DNA of 64,000 bases, taken from Caballeronia megalochromosomata (lineage in GTDB: Bacteria; Pseudomonadota; Gammaproteobacteria; Burkholderiales; Burkholderiaceae). The position numbers and the translations under genes were made by a program. The notes under the pieces are model-generated. The model made no database searches. It had not been told where the DNA came from and saw only the letters and a list, made by a program, of their open reading frames with translations. Shown piece after piece: positions 54,531 through 64,000 of the stretch (its first letter is position 1; each line of letters starts with the position of its first letter). The stretch spans positions 62,001 to 126,000 of the forward strand of contig LRBF01000131.1 in NCBI GenBank assembly GCA_001580565.1. Reading direction: 5' to 3'.

Positions 54531-54785
54531 ATGCAAAACGAACCCTCCAATCCCGTCGAGCGCGCGGACGAACGTCGGAAAACGCTCGGCGAAGGCGACG
54601 TAAAAGAGAAACGCGACGGCACTATCGAGCAGCGTGAGCACGGCAACATCGACCCCAGCCTCGTGCCGAAGGGCAAGGAACATCCCGAAGAGGGACCATA
54701 CGCGCCTGAAGACGATCACATCGATCCGGATCTCGAACCCGCGAGCCGCAGCGGCAGACCCGGCAAGTCCGACAATGAAGCCTAG
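54531..54785 (+). CDS. small hydrophilic, probably disordered protein
   Basis: An 84-residue protein with ATG 54531 and AAAGGAG upstream. It is extremely polar (Asp, Glu, Lys, Arg, Pro, Gly), with no hydrophobic core: 'ERADERRKTLGEGDVKEKRD', 'LVPKGKEHPEEGPYAPEDDH'. The composition recalls hydrophilins or stress-protection proteins. It is followed 68 bp later by a CsbD-family stress gene on the same strand. Family not recognised. Confidence 0.68.
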   Translation: MQNEPSNPVERADERRKTLGEGDVKEKRDGTIEQREHGNIDPSLVPKGKEHPEEGPYAPEDDHIDPDLEPASRSGRPGKSDNEA

Positions 54786-54853
54786 GCTGACGCCGGGCAC
54801 GTCACACATCGCAGGAAACACCTTCGATCCACTTACGAGCCACGGAGCACAAG

Positions 54854-55057
54854 ATGAACCACGATCAGAAGGAAGGTATCAAGGAACAGATTAAAGGTTG
54901 GACAGACACGGCTATCGGAACCGTCACCGGAAACGAAGACCGCAAGGTCAAGGGAGATGTCGAGATCACGAATGGTGCGAATCGCAAGGATTACGGCGAT
55001 CAGAAGGACAACATCGAGGAAGGCGTCGAGGACCCGGGAGAGGCGACCAATCAGTAA
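54854..55057 (+). CDS. CsbD-family stress protein
   Basis: A 67-residue protein, 'MNHDQKEGIKEQIKGWTDTA' then 'GTVTGNEDRKVKGDVEITNG'. This is the CsbD fold: a short polar helical hairpin with the conserved K-G-x-x-K/W and G-x-x-x-x-D pattern. CsbD proteins are among the most strongly induced general-stress proteins in many bacteria; their mechanism is unknown. It lies 68 bp after another small hydrophilic gene, possibly co-transcribed. GAGCACAAG precedes the ATG, a weak ribosome site. Confidence 0.9.
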   Translation: MNHDQKEGIKEQIKGWTDTAIGTVTGNEDRKVKGDVEITNGANRKDYGDQKDNIEEGVEDPGEATNQ

Positions 55058-55211
55058 TTTTTGCCGGGCCTCGACGACAGAGAAACGTTCGGTTCTAACT
55101 CGCCGCAGCCGACGAGCCGACGGCACGGTCAATGCTGAACTGTGCAAGCGCCGCGACTGCGGATATCCACCAGACGGTGCTGCCGCATCACGCCAAACTC
55201 TGGAGCTTCCG

Positions 55212-56528
55212 ATGCCTGCCCGCAACGACCCTACGCGCCTTGAACCCGAATCGACTTCCACGCCGCCAGGAACCGGGCGGCGCGCGTTCTTATTACGCGG
55301 AAGCGCGGGCATCGCGGTCGCGTTCACCGCCGCTTCGGCTGGCAACGCGTGGGCCGCCGGTCCCACGGGCGCCGACGCCAATCAAGTCAAGCTCCCGCTG
55401 ATTCAGGATCCGAACACTGAGCAGAAGGAAGAGACGCCGGACGCCAGCTTGCCGCCCGACGACCGCATCGGTTATGCGATCGTCGGACTCGGTCGCCTGT
55501 CGCTCAACCAGATCCTGCCAGCGCTCGCGCAGTGCAAATACTCAAAGGTCTCCGCGCTGGTTTCGGGCGATCGCACGAAGGCGCTGCGCGTCGCGCGCCA
55601 GTACGGCGTGCCGGAGGCTGACATCCACGACTATCAAAGTTTTGAGCGCCTCGCCGACAACCCGCGCGTGCAGGTTGTCTACATCGTCTTACCCAACGGC
55701 ATGCACAAAGAATTCACGTTGCGCGCCGCGAAGATTGGCAAGCACGTGCTCTGCGAAAAGCCCATGGCGAATAGCGTCGCCGATTGTCAGGCCATGGTCG
55801 ACGCGATGAAGCGCGCGAACCGCAAACTCATGATCGCATATCGCAGCCAATACGAGCCGATGGATCGCATGATCGCGAAGATGGTGAAGGACAGGCAACT
55901 TGGGCCGCTGCGCGAGTTCATCGCGGGCAATTCACAGAACGTCGGCGATCCGTCGCAATGGCGATTGAACAAAGCCTTGGCGGGCGGCGGCGCATTGCCC
56001 GATATCGGGCTTTACTGCCTGAATGCAGCGCGCTTTCTCTCCGGCGAGGAGCCGCAGGAAGTCATCGCGACGGTGTATCGACCGGAGTCCGATCCACGCT
56101 TCGCCGAAGTGGAGGCATCCGTGCACTTCGTCCTGCGATTTCCAAGCGGACTGACGGCGACATGCATGTCGAGCTATGCGAGTCACGAGTCCCGCTTTTT
56201 CAGGCTTCAGGGCGCGCAGGGGTGGGTGGAGATGGACCCGGCGTTCGGCTACAACGGGTTGCGCATGCGGCACGGCACATTGCTGGACGGCAAGAGCGCG
56301 ACCACCGAAGTGCAGATCGATCCGCAGAATCAGTTTGCGCGCGAGATCGATCACATGTCGGTGTGCGTGAAAGATGACATCGTGCCGCACACCCCGGGCG
56401 AAGAAGGCTTACAGGATCAGCGCATCATCGAGGCGATCTACCAATCCGCGCGCAACGGCCGCCCAATCAAGCTCGCTGCGCCCGCAGTCCCGACACGCGG
56501 CCCCGATCCGCAGATGGAAGAGTTTTGA
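55212..56528 (+). CDS. Gfo/Idh/MocA oxidoreductase with Tat signal (GFOR-like)
   Basis: A 438-residue protein from ATG 55212, with GGAG 6 bases upstream. A twin-arginine signal (GTGRRAFLLRGSAGIAVAFT) ends near NAWAAG. The NAD(P) fold is 'IGYAIVGLGRLSLNQILPAL'. The catalytic 'HVLCEKPMANSVADCQAMVD' contains the E-K-P motif, and 'GGGALPDIGLYCLNAARFLS' completes the active site. Periplasmic members of this type resemble glucose-fructose oxidoreductase, with tightly bound NADP; export by Tat fits a folded cofactor-containing enzyme. The substrate is uncertain. Confidence 0.9.
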   Translation: MPARNDPTRLEPESTSTPPGTGRRAFLLRGSAGIAVAFTAASAGNAWAAGPTGADANQVKLPLIQDPNTEQKEETPDASLPPDDRIGYAIVGLGRLSLNQILPALAQCKYSKVSALVSGDRTKALRVARQYGVPEADIHDYQSFERLADNPRVQVVYIVLPNGMHKEFTLRAAKIGKHVLCEKPMANSVADCQAMVDAMKRANRKLMIAYRSQYEPMDRMIAKMVKDRQLGPLREFIAGNSQNVGDPSQWRLNKALAGGGALPDIGLYCLNAARFLSGEEPQEVIATVYRPESDPRFAEVEASVHFVLRFPSGLTATCMSSYASHESRFFRLQGAQGWVEMDPAFGYNGLRMRHGTLLDGKSATTEVQIDPQNQFAREIDHMSVCVKDDIVPHTPGEEGLQDQRIIEAIYQSARNGRPIKLAAPAVPTRGPDPQMEEF

Positions 56529-56633
56529 GAAGTTCTGCAATCCACCCGAACATCCAATGTGGAAGGTCGGCTACTTTTCCGGGCGAAACGGTCGGTGTAT
56601 GAAAATCAGCCCATCGAACCGAGGGAAACCGCG

Positions 56634-59155
56634 ATGGCTTCGTCCCGCAAAACTACAGCGGCAACGCCACTCAAGCGCTATCGCGATAAGCGTGACTTTG
56701 GTGCCACGCCTGAGCCGTCTGCATCGAAGGCGAGTGAGGCAAACAGAACGCCGACTCAGGGCAGCAACTTTGTTGTGCAGAAGCATTGGGCCAGTCGCCT
56801 CCACTATGACTTCCGGCTCGAACACAACGGCGTGCTGCTCTCATGGGCAGTTCCCAAAGGGCCGTGCTACGACCCGGCCAAGAAGCAGACGGCGGTACAC
56901 GTTGAAGACCACCCTATCGATTACGCCAACTTCGAGGGAACCATCCCTCCCAAGCAATATGGCGCAGGCACGGTCATTGTGTGGGACCGTGGGACGTGGG
57001 AGCCGATTGGAGATACTGACAAGAGTATGGAAGCAGGAAAACTGATTTTTCGGCTGCACGGTGAAAAGCTCGCCGGCTTGTGGGAGCTGGTGCGCATATC
57101 AAAGCCGGGAGACAAGGCCGACCAGTGGATGATGTTCAAGAAGCGCGATGAGTGGGCGCGTCCGCTCGCCGAGTACGACGTCATCAAGGCCCTTCCCGAC
57201 AGCGTCATTGCCAATCCCCTTGGACCTGTCGAAAAGCGCGAGCCTCGCTTTTCCCGGAATCGGCGCGACGTGGCGCCCGAAATTGACCTGTCGGCTGCAG
57301 TGACGGCGTCGCTGCCCGTTAAGCTTGAACCTCAGTTGGCGACGCTAGCGCCTTTTCTGCCCGCCGGCGGCGACTGGATAGTTGAATCCAAGTTAGACAG
57401 TTACCGGCTGTTAGCTCGCATCGACAAGAAGCGAGTGAGACTGTTCACACGCAACGGGCACGACTGGACATCCCGGTTCTCATTATTGGTCGCTGAACTC
57501 AAGGACCTGCCGCTCTCAAGTGCATGGTTGGATGGCGAGATTGTCGTGCTAAAAGACGGTCTCCCCAGTTTCTCCGCGCTTCAAAACGCGGTTGATGGGC
57601 AATCGAACAAGGACATCGTCTACTTCCTTTTCGACGTGATATTCCTTGATGGCAATGACCTTCGGAGGGTGCCACTGTGGTCCAGGCGTGCGGTACTAGC
57701 GCCGATTGTTGAAAACGCAGGAGAGCGGCTGCTATACAGCCAAGACTTTGACGCTCCGCCGGCGCAGATATTCGAAGCGGCGACAGGATTGGGGTTGGAA
57801 GGGCTAATGCTTAAGCGGCGCGATGCACCGTACGAGTCGGGGCGTACGCAAACTTGGCTGAAGGCGAAAGCACGACTGCGACAGGAGTTGGTTATTTGTG
57901 GCATGACCGCGCGCGGCGGCAATGACGGAGAAGTGGGCAGCTTATTACTCGGCTATTACGTCGGCGGCAAGCTTCGTGATGCCGGGAGTGTCGGGACTGG
58001 TTGGGATTCGAAGACTGCACGCGACCTCTGGAAGCGACTCACACCTCTTGAGGTCGACGCAACGCCGTTTGACACGCCACTCAAGAAGCCAGGCAGATGG
58101 TCAAAGCGAGCGGTCGGGAGCGAGAGATGGGTAAAGCCTGTGCTGGTGGCGGAGGTGGAGTTCACTGAGTGGACCGCCGATGAAGTAATTCGGCAAGCAT
58201 CCTTCATAGGTTTGCGACTCGACAAGGACGCTCGTGGCGTAGTACGCGAAGGCGTGACGACCCGGGCCCCTGAGTCTCTTCCCCAACTGAAGATAACGCA
58301 TCCCGAGCGCGTGATTGACGCGTCGGCGCCGGTGACGAAAGCCGACCTCGTTCGGTTCTACGCCAGCGTCGCGGAGAGGATGCTGCCTCATCTCAAAGAC
58401 AGGCCCGTTGCCCTCGTGCGTGCACCTGAAGGCGTAGCGGGTAATCTCTTTTTTCAGAAGCACGCAGAGCGCACAGCGATGCCCGGACTGAAAGCGCACG
58501 ACCGCGATTTGTGGCCAAAGCATCCGCCGTTGCTGACGGTCGATACTGTAGACGCGCTTCTGTCCGCTGCGCAGATGAATACCATTGAATTCCATACATG
58601 GAACTCGGTAGTCCGACGCCTTGATGCGCCCGACCGGGTCATCTTCGACCTCGATCCTGGCGAAGGCGTTAAATGGAGTCACGTCCAAGAAGCCGCTCAA
58701 CTCGTTCGCCTTCTGCTGTCCGAGTTGGGCCTGGAAGCGTGGCTTAAGACGAGTGGTGGTAAAGGCTTGCATGTATAGTCGTGCCGCTCTCTCCTCGACG
58801 GGACTACGCCAAAGTAAAGGAATTCTCGAAATCGTTCGTTGCACATCTCGCGAAGACGATTCCAGAGCGCTTCTCGGCGGTCTCTGGTCCATCGAATCGC
58901 GTGGGGAAAATCTATGTTGACTACCTTCGCAATGGGAAGGGCCAAACGACTGCCGCAGCATATTCGGCTCGAGCCCGGCCGGGGATGGGCGTCTCAATGC
59001 CAGTTGCTTGGGAACAACTTGCTGACCTCAAGAACGGTTCGCAGTGGACCGTACAGACCGCTCGCGAGTACTTGAGCTTCCAGGCAAGCGACCCTTGGAG
59101 CGATTACTGGACGACGAAGCAGTCGCTGGCCCCTGCGACGAGGCGACTGCCGTAG
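56634..59155 (+). pseudogene. ligD: DNA ligase D (LigD) with a frameshift in the polymerase domain
   Basis: Start ATG 56634. Order of domains: phosphoesterase (residues 10-200, 'FVVQKHWASRLHYDFRLEHN' and 'KQYGAGTVIVWDRGTWEP'), ATP-dependent ligase (about 245-545, 'WIVESKLDSYRLLARID'; the usual K-x-D-G motif reads K-L-D-S), and the polymerase domain from about 560 ('DRVIFDLDPGEGVKWSHV'). At 58776-58779 'CATGTATAGTCGTG' contains two extra bases, giving a stop after 'SGGKGLHV'. The remaining 'PLSPRRDYAKVKEFSKSFVA' to the end follows in another frame. The protein would be truncated by about 125 residues, losing polymerase function. LigD with Ku performs end joining; no ku gene is seen here. Confidence 0.9.
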
Positions 59156-59192
59156 ACCGGCGGTCCGCCCAGCCCTTCGTGCTTGATAAGCG

Positions 59193-59402
59193 TCAGTCGT
59201 CGACGCGGAACCCAACTTTCAAGGTCACTTGCCAGTGCGCAATCTTGCCGCCTTCTGTATGGCCCCTAGTTTCTGTCACCTGAAACCACTCAATGTTCCT
59301 TACTGACCTGGACGCTTTTTGAAGCGCAACCTCGACAGCTTTATCGGACGATTCAGGTGAAGAACCTGTGATTTCGAGAAGTTTGTAAATATGGTCAGAC
59401 AT
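59193..59402 (-). CDS. dodecin (flavin-storage protein)
   Basis: A 69-residue protein from ATG 59402: 'MSDHIYKLLEITGSSPESSD', then 'AVEVALQKASRSVRNIEWFQ', then 'VTETRGHTEGGKIAHWQVTL'. This is a typical dodecin with the flavin-stacking Trp of 'IEWFQV' and the Gln of 'HWQV'. Twelve subunits form a hollow sphere that binds riboflavin, FMN or CoA and limits photochemical damage. Dodecin genes are common in stress regions. Single gene; no ribosome site of note. Confidence 0.94.
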   Translation of the reverse strand: MSDHIYKLLEITGSSPESSDKAVEVALQKASRSVRNIEWFQVTETRGHTEGGKIAHWQVTLKVGFRVDD

Positions 59403-59523
59403 GCGAGCTCCCAAGACAATATGCGTCTTCAATCGTTGATGGTTGGTGGTGAATTTGATGTGATTCTGGGCTCTCGAGCTTCGGCGCGGGTGTTCGAAGG
59501 AGGGGCCGAGAGCCCGCGCGGAG

Positions 59524-59745
59524 CTAGCTTCGCGCTTCCGCTCCCTTCAATTCATCGTGTTTGTGAGCATGCGTTGCGGCGTATTTCAGCTCAAAGTGCG
59601 CTCCCTTGCCGCTGCGTGTTGGCGGGAAGTGTTCGCCCTCTACGCACGTCACCTCGAACGTATCTTTGCCATCGTCGTGGACGACAGAATAGATACCGGA
59701 TACTCTCACGCGCTCACCTGGTTTATATGCAGTGTCGCCAGCCAT
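59524..59745 (-). CDS. YjzC-like small protein
   Basis: A 73-residue protein from ATG 59745, with GAGGAG upstream. It begins 'MAGDTAYKPGERVRVSGIYS' and contains 'DTFEVTCVEGEHFPPTRSGK', matching the small YjzC-type proteins (one compact beta domain with a conserved P-P-T motif). The tail is His/Lys-rich ('THAHKHDELKG'). The function of the family is unknown. It lies convergent to nothing and divergent from the GNAT gene. Confidence 0.75.
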   Translation of the reverse strand: MAGDTAYKPGERVRVSGIYSVVHDDGKDTFEVTCVEGEHFPPTRSGKGAHFELKYAATHAHKHDELKGAEARS

Positions 59746-60052
59746 AGATTGCTCCTCGAGTAGTGACGAGTGTTGGCAAGCAACTGCTGTACCTTGCCGG
59801 CCAGTCGAGTGCGTCTTTGCGCAGACCTCTGCTAAGGTCGTTAACAGACCGGCCACGATCCGCGCTCTCGCCAAGTTGCATCTTCAGGTCCAAGGTTGGC
59901 TGTGGTCATCGCACTCGCACTCCGCGGCATTGGATTTGACCGGCTGGAGACGCCTAGTCACGCCTGAACCGACTCGCACTCAGAGTCACCTGAGGTCGCG
60001 TGTGGCTCTTTTCTTGCTGCACACGGGAACACTCGCCTTAGGATACATTCGC

Positions 60053-60532
60053 ATGACAGCCGCTTCTCTTCCTGTGCTCGTGCAACGAGAAGGCATATGG
60101 TCCTACGATGGGCGTGTTCTCCTCGACGAAATCGCAGCCATGCATGCCCTCTATTTGGGTGTCGGCGGAAAGTCGCGCTTCTCGCCCAGTGACATAAGCA
60201 CCGCCCGAGGGCGTTTTCTTATTGCTCGAACCGCGATGGGTGAGGCTGTCGGTTGTGGTGGGTTTAAGCGACTCGACTTCGGTGTCGCAGAGCTCGTCTG
60301 TATCTATAGTCGAATGCCAAACGCTGGCATCGGAAGAGCCGTGCTGACGGGACTCGAGTCGAATGCGGCAAAAGCCGGATACCACTCTCTTATGGTCGAA
60401 ATGCCGAGACCGAACCTGTCGGAACAGCGTTTCTTCTGGCGCATGGGCTTCGAGCCAGAATTTCCCACCGCCGCGAACCTCAAGCCGCACCAAGGCTTGT
60501 TCCTGCGGAAAAAGGTGTCGGAGGTACGTTAG
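60053..60532 (+). CDS. GNAT-family N-acetyltransferase
   Basis: A 159-residue protein from ATG 60053. The acetyl-CoA fold is seen in 'GEAVGCGGFKRLDFGVAELV' leading to 'IYSRMPNAGIGRAVLTGLES', where the R/Q-x-x-G-x-G/A loop reads 'MPNAGIGRA'. Later 'HSLMVEMPRPN' and 'FFWRMGFEPEF' follow the GNAT pattern. The substrate cannot be predicted; members act on amines of small molecules or proteins. No operon partner. Confidence 0.82.
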   Translation: MTAASLPVLVQREGIWSYDGRVLLDEIAAMHALYLGVGGKSRFSPSDISTARGRFLIARTAMGEAVGCGGFKRLDFGVAELVCIYSRMPNAGIGRAVLTGLESNAAKAGYHSLMVEMPRPNLSEQRFFWRMGFEPEFPTAANLKPHQGLFLRKKVSEVR

Positions 60533-60944
60533 ATGGTGCTTTTGGCTGGCTTTCGGGCGGCAAAGGGTCGCCGCATTCGCGTGTGGTCGAATCTCGTGCA
60601 CGTTGCATTTCCGCGCGATTCTGCCCTCTTCGGCGCGAATTTCCGCAGTGCGATCGCACCATTCCTAGCCAAGCTTCTTGGACGAGCATTTAGGCCAAAC
60701 ACCAGGCTGCGATGATTACGAAGCAACCCGGTCCCAGCGCCGTCGATGGACGACCCCTCCTGCGACCTTGCGTTGACGGGTAATGCCTTCCAGCATTCCG
60801 TCCACCGGTAAGAAGTCTCGTTGCTTACGACGACTTCGCCGCTGTGGCACATTTGAAGCATGATGGGGAGTCGGAACAGTGCTTGCTGAAGTGCTTGTAT
60901 CCGATTGGGACAAACTCGGCTCCGCCGAGCGCGAAGGAGTGGCC
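60533..60944. other. intergenic stretch without a supported gene
   Basis: About 410 bp between the acetyltransferase and the hemerythrin gene. Only the ribosome site of the latter (GAAGGAG at 60931) is recognisable. Confidence 0.5.
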
Positions 60945-61532
60945 ATGTACATCTCATCATTCCCACCCATCACGATGATGATCCGCATGGATCATACGCA
61001 CGTGATGGCGACTTTTCATCGCTACCACGCCGAAACGTCCTGGTGGAGAAAGCGCGCCATCGTCGAACTTGCTTGTACGGCGCTCGAAATTCACGCGCAA
61101 CTGGAAGAAGAGATTTTTTACCCCGCGCTGAGCGAGGTCATGGCCGGTGACGAGCGCCTGACGAAGAGCAAGCCCGAGCACGACGCGATGAGGGAAGAGA
61201 TAGCCAAGCTGCGCGCCATGGGGCCACAAGACGCCGCCTACGATGCCCGCTTCATGCAGCTCATGCGCGAAGTAATGCATCACGTTGCGGACGAGGAAAC
61301 GGTACTGCTTCCCACTGCTGAGCGCGCGCTGGCGTCACAGCTGTCCGAACTCGGCATGCGCATGACGAAGCGCCGCATGCAACTCGTCGCGCAGCATCGG
61401 CCGACTGCGATAGCGGCGAACACCGTCGGCACGTTTCCGCTCGCTTCGCTTGCCGTGATGTCGCTCGGCGCTCTCGCTGTCATGCAGTGTTTGCGGGCCG
61501 CCGATGCGCGGCGTGTCGGACGCCATACGTGA
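60945..61532 (+). CDS. hemerythrin-domain protein with C-terminal membrane segment
   Basis: A 195-residue protein from ATG 60945, with GAAGGAG upstream. A four-helix hemerythrin domain (about residues 10-140) carries the metal ligands in 'MDHTHVMATFHRYH', 'EIHAQLEEEIFYP', 'KPEHDAMREE' and 'MREVMHHVADEETVLLP'. The C-terminus has a hydrophobic stretch ('FPLASLAVMSLGALAVMQCL') that may anchor the protein in the membrane. Hemerythrin domains bind oxygen or nitric oxide at a di-iron centre and often take part in oxygen sensing or iron-sulfur repair. Its neighbour is the convergent FdhF-like oxidoreductase, 6 bp away. Confidence 0.9.
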   Translation: MYISSFPPITMMIRMDHTHVMATFHRYHAETSWWRKRAIVELACTALEIHAQLEEEIFYPALSEVMAGDERLTKSKPEHDAMREEIAKLRAMGPQDAAYDARFMQLMREVMHHVADEETVLLPTAERALASQLSELGMRMTKRRMQLVAQHRPTAIAANTVGTFPLASLAVMSLGALAVMQCLRAADARRVGRHT

Positions 61533-61538
61533 TTCTCG

Positions 61539-63857
61539 TCACGCTTCGCGCGGCCTACCGTTCACCTCGACGATCAGCACCGGAATCGATTTCGCTCCCG
61601 GCACCTTGCTTTCCTTGGCGTAATGCCATAACGGCAGCAGCGGATTGCACTCGGGGTAATAACCGGCGATGCAGCCCTGCGGTATGTCATAGGGCTGTAT
61701 GCGCAGGCCGGCGACGCGTCGCTCGAAGCCATCGTCGGCGATCGTGCGCAGCGTGATGCGGTCGTTCTTCTGGAGACCGTGGCGTGTCATGTCGGCCTCG
61801 CACATGAAGATCACCATGCGATCGCCCTTGATGCCGCGAAAGCGGTCGTCGAGACTATAGATAGTCGTGTTGAACTGGCTGTCGCTGCGCAGCGTCATGA
61901 GGCGCAATGACTGCGGCTCGCGCTCGGGCATATCGGGATCTTCGCCGAGGGTCTCGGGCACGGAGAACTCCGCCTTGCCGCTCTTAGTCTGCCACTTGCG
62001 TTCACGCGCGGGCAGATTGCGCGGGAAGCCGCCCGGCGTCCACATTCTTTCGTTGAAGTCGTGGAAGGTGTCGGGATAGGTTTTCGCGATCTCGTCGCGC
62101 ACTAGTGCATAGTCGTTGCGCCAGCGATCCCATTCCACCGTCGAGCGCTCGCCGAGCGTGTGCTTGGCCAGTTCCGCGACGATATGCGGCTCCGAGCGCA
62201 CATCCTGCGAAGCGGGCTCTGCCACGCCGCGCGAACCGTGAATGCAGCCGGTGCTGTCTTCCATCGACACCGCCTGCGCGCCGCTTGCCTGCGTATCGAT
62301 TTCGATGCGGCTCAGGCACGGCAGAATGTACGACTTCTCGCCATGCACGAGATGACTGCGATTGAGTTTCGTCGCGATATTGACCGTCAGTTTCAGACTG
62401 CGCCATGCCGGCTCGATGCGCATGCGGTCCGGCACCGAACGCACGAGATTGCCGCCGAGATTGATGACCGCGCTGACCTTGCCCTCGAGCATCGCCTCAA
62501 AGGTCTCGATGATGTTCATGCCCTTCTCGCGAGGCGGCTCGAATCCGAACTGACTTGCGAGCTTGTCGAGCGGCGCGAGTTCCGGCTTCTCGGTGATGCC
62601 CACCGTGCGTTGGCCCTGCACGTTCGAATGCCCGCGCACCGGCGACGGCCCCGCACCTGGCTTCCCGACATTGCCGCGCAGGAAGAGCAGATTGCACAGC
62701 ATGCGCACGTTCTGCACGCCCTGCCTGTGCTGTGTGATCCCCATGCCGTAATGCGCCATCACCGCGTTCGCACGCATGTATTCCGCGGCCGCGGCTTCGA
62801 GGTCCGCGCGCCGCAGTCCTGAGACGCGTTCGATCTCGCTCCAGGCCGCGGCGCGCACATAGTTCGCGAAGGCTGCGAATCCCACGGTGTGCGTGTCGAT
62901 GAAATCGACATCGAGCACACGCGGCTCGCCGCGTTCCCGGGCGCGATCGTCGGCGTCGATGACAAACTTGCAGATGCCGAGTAACGCCGCCGTGTCGCCG
63001 CCCGTCTTCACCTGATGATATTGCGTGCTGATCAGCGTATGCGCAGGCGTCATCATCTCGACCGCCGATTGTGGATTGCTGAACCTCAGCAATCCCGGCT
63101 CGCGCAACGGATTGAACGTGATGATCGGCACGCCGCGCTTTCTGGCTTCCTGTACCGGATGCAGCATGCGCGGGCTATTAGTGCCGACGTTCTGCCCGAA
63201 GAAGAACATGAGGTCGGTCTTCTCGAAGTCTTCGAGTCTCACGGTGCCGACGCCCACGCCGATCGCTTCCTTCAGTCCGACGCTCGTGCTCTCGTGACAC
63301 ATGTTCGAGCTATCGGGCAGATTATTGGTGCCGTACATGCGTGCGAAAAGCTGGTACATGTATGACGTTTCCAGCGATGCGCGCCCCGAGGCATAAAACG
63401 CGACGCCCTTGGGGTCGAACCTGCGCAACTCGCGGCCGATGTCCTCGAAGGCTTCTTCCCAGCTGACGCTCACGTACTTGTCGGTGGCGGCGTCGTAGCG
63501 CAATGGCTCGGTGAGACGCCCGGCGTCTTCGAGATCGTGGTCGTGCCACGCACTGAGTTCCGTCACCGTGTGAAGCTCGAAGAACTGCGGCGTCATGCGC
63601 TTAGCGGTGAGATCCCAGGCGGTCGCCTTCGCGCCGCTTTCGCAGAATTCGAAGGTATGAGGATCGGCGGGCTTCGCCCACGAACAGCTCACGCATGCGA
63701 AGCCTTCAGGCTTGTTTTGCTTGAGCAACACCGTGCTGACCTTGAGCGGCACCTTCGCGTGGATAACTGCACCCGCGACCGCTCTTAGCGATCCCCATCC
63801 GCCCGACGAATACGGGTACGCGGCGTTCTTGCGAACGGCGTCGTCTGATTCGGCCAT
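61539..63857 (-). CDS. FdhF/YdeP-family molybdopterin oxidoreductase
   Basis: A 772-residue protein from ATG 63857, with GAGG upstream. It has an N-terminal cluster-binding segment 'FACVSCSWAKPADPHTFEFC', shorter than the classical 4Cys motif of formate dehydrogenase. The molybdopterin folds follow: 'KGVAFYASGRASLETSYMYQ', 'TDLMFFFGQNVGTNSPRMLH', 'GVQNVRMLCNLLFLRGNVGK', and the C-terminal pterin-binding 'LRLMTLRSDSQFNTTIYSLD'. This is the YdeP group, which in E. coli is linked to acid resistance rather than to formate oxidation; selenocysteine is absent. Cytosolic. The gene is complete and ends 6 bp from the hemerythrin gene on the other strand. Confidence 0.93.
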   Translation of the reverse strand: MAESDDAVRKNAAYPYSSGGWGSLRAVAGAVIHAKVPLKVSTVLLKQNKPEGFACVSCSWAKPADPHTFEFCESGAKATAWDLTAKRMTPQFFELHTVTELSAWHDHDLEDAGRLTEPLRYDAATDKYVSVSWEEAFEDIGRELRRFDPKGVAFYASGRASLETSYMYQLFARMYGTNNLPDSSNMCHESTSVGLKEAIGVGVGTVRLEDFEKTDLMFFFGQNVGTNSPRMLHPVQEARKRGVPIITFNPLREPGLLRFSNPQSAVEMMTPAHTLISTQYHQVKTGGDTAALLGICKFVIDADDRARERGEPRVLDVDFIDTHTVGFAAFANYVRAAAWSEIERVSGLRRADLEAAAAEYMRANAVMAHYGMGITQHRQGVQNVRMLCNLLFLRGNVGKPGAGPSPVRGHSNVQGQRTVGITEKPELAPLDKLASQFGFEPPREKGMNIIETFEAMLEGKVSAVINLGGNLVRSVPDRMRIEPAWRSLKLTVNIATKLNRSHLVHGEKSYILPCLSRIEIDTQASGAQAVSMEDSTGCIHGSRGVAEPASQDVRSEPHIVAELAKHTLGERSTVEWDRWRNDYALVRDEIAKTYPDTFHDFNERMWTPGGFPRNLPARERKWQTKSGKAEFSVPETLGEDPDMPEREPQSLRLMTLRSDSQFNTTIYSLDDRFRGIKGDRMVIFMCEADMTRHGLQKNDRITLRTIADDGFERRVAGLRIQPYDIPQGCIAGYYPECNPLLPLWHYAKESKVPGAKSIPVLIVEVNGRPREA

Positions 63858-64000
63858 GTCTTTGCCTCGCGCGCTTTCGATGAATTTTGCCTAACGCGCA
63901 AGCAAGCCGCATGCCCTTTAGCACGGCTTTCAACAGCACCTAGCCGGCGCTATTCGCGAGACTTGTTCGGTTCGTCGACTCGGCCCAGATGGCTTAATTA

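Noticed and set aside
54957..55211. N-terminal extension of the GFOR-like protein
   Set aside because: It overlaps the CsbD gene and is Arg-rich; the Tat signal begins after ATG 55212.

Overview
The window is GC-rich DNA from a Burkholderiaceae-type beta-proteobacterium, most like Paraburkholderia or Caballeronia. This is judged from protein style (paired MocR regulators, LrgAB, glutathione-independent formaldehyde dehydrogenase, YdeP-type FdhF, ClpK) and from the many small gene relics; no database search was possible. It reads as an accessory, stress-oriented region: many envelope, redox and protein-quality-control genes, one intact IS1182-family element, and about a dozen broken genes.

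Layout. (1) 1-4.9 kb, minus strand: the 5' part of a ClpK/ClpG-type disaggregase, a small heat-shock protein, a PRC-barrel protein, an HdeD-like membrane protein, an AraC regulator and a PsiE-like protein. This resembles the transmissible locus of stress tolerance and continues beyond the left edge. (2) 5.7-12.6 kb: two MocR regulators flanking a degenerate EAL protein, an EAL relic and an IS1182-type element. (3) 12.8-16.3 kb: decayed antitoxin-like genes and a truncated glycosyltransferase. (4) 16.5-30.4 kb: metabolic and redox genes, namely alpha/beta hydrolase, old-yellow-enzyme reductase, LrgAB, FmdB zinc ribbon, formaldehyde dehydrogenase, a Tat-exported metallo-hydrolase, a quinone-reductase/HxlR divergent pair, a hybrid histidine kinase and an FAD oxidoreductase. 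(5) 32-46.8 kb: a second chaperone island with groES-groEL, two unknown small proteins, a ParB-like fragment, tRNA-Lys, three small heat-shock genes, two copies of an unknown small protein, dnaK, an HPF/RaiA-sigma-factor-like fusion, a KaiC-like double ATPase and a coupled hybrid kinase. (6) 47-64 kb: general stress genes (SDR, CsbD, dodecin, YjzC-like, hemerythrin, FdhF/YdeP), a DUF2252/FUSC pair and several genes broken by small lesions, including ligD and a royal-jelly-family gene carrying an internal 149-bp inversion.

How it fits together. The 32-47 kb island looks like a self-contained heat and stress module: folding chaperones (GroESL, DnaK), holdases (three Hsp20), a putative ribosome-hibernation/transcription protein, and a KaiC-kinase pair as possible sensor-timer. 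Shared sigma32-like promoter elements (CTTGAAW, 14-bp spacer, then a T-rich -10) precede groES and lie in mirror image between hsp20 and a small unknown gene. A duplicated copy of that promoter and leader sits upstream of the HPF-sigma-dnaK unit. The most novel candidates are the HPF-sigma fusion, the duplicated promoter/leader with a possible RNA thermometer, and the intragenic inversion.
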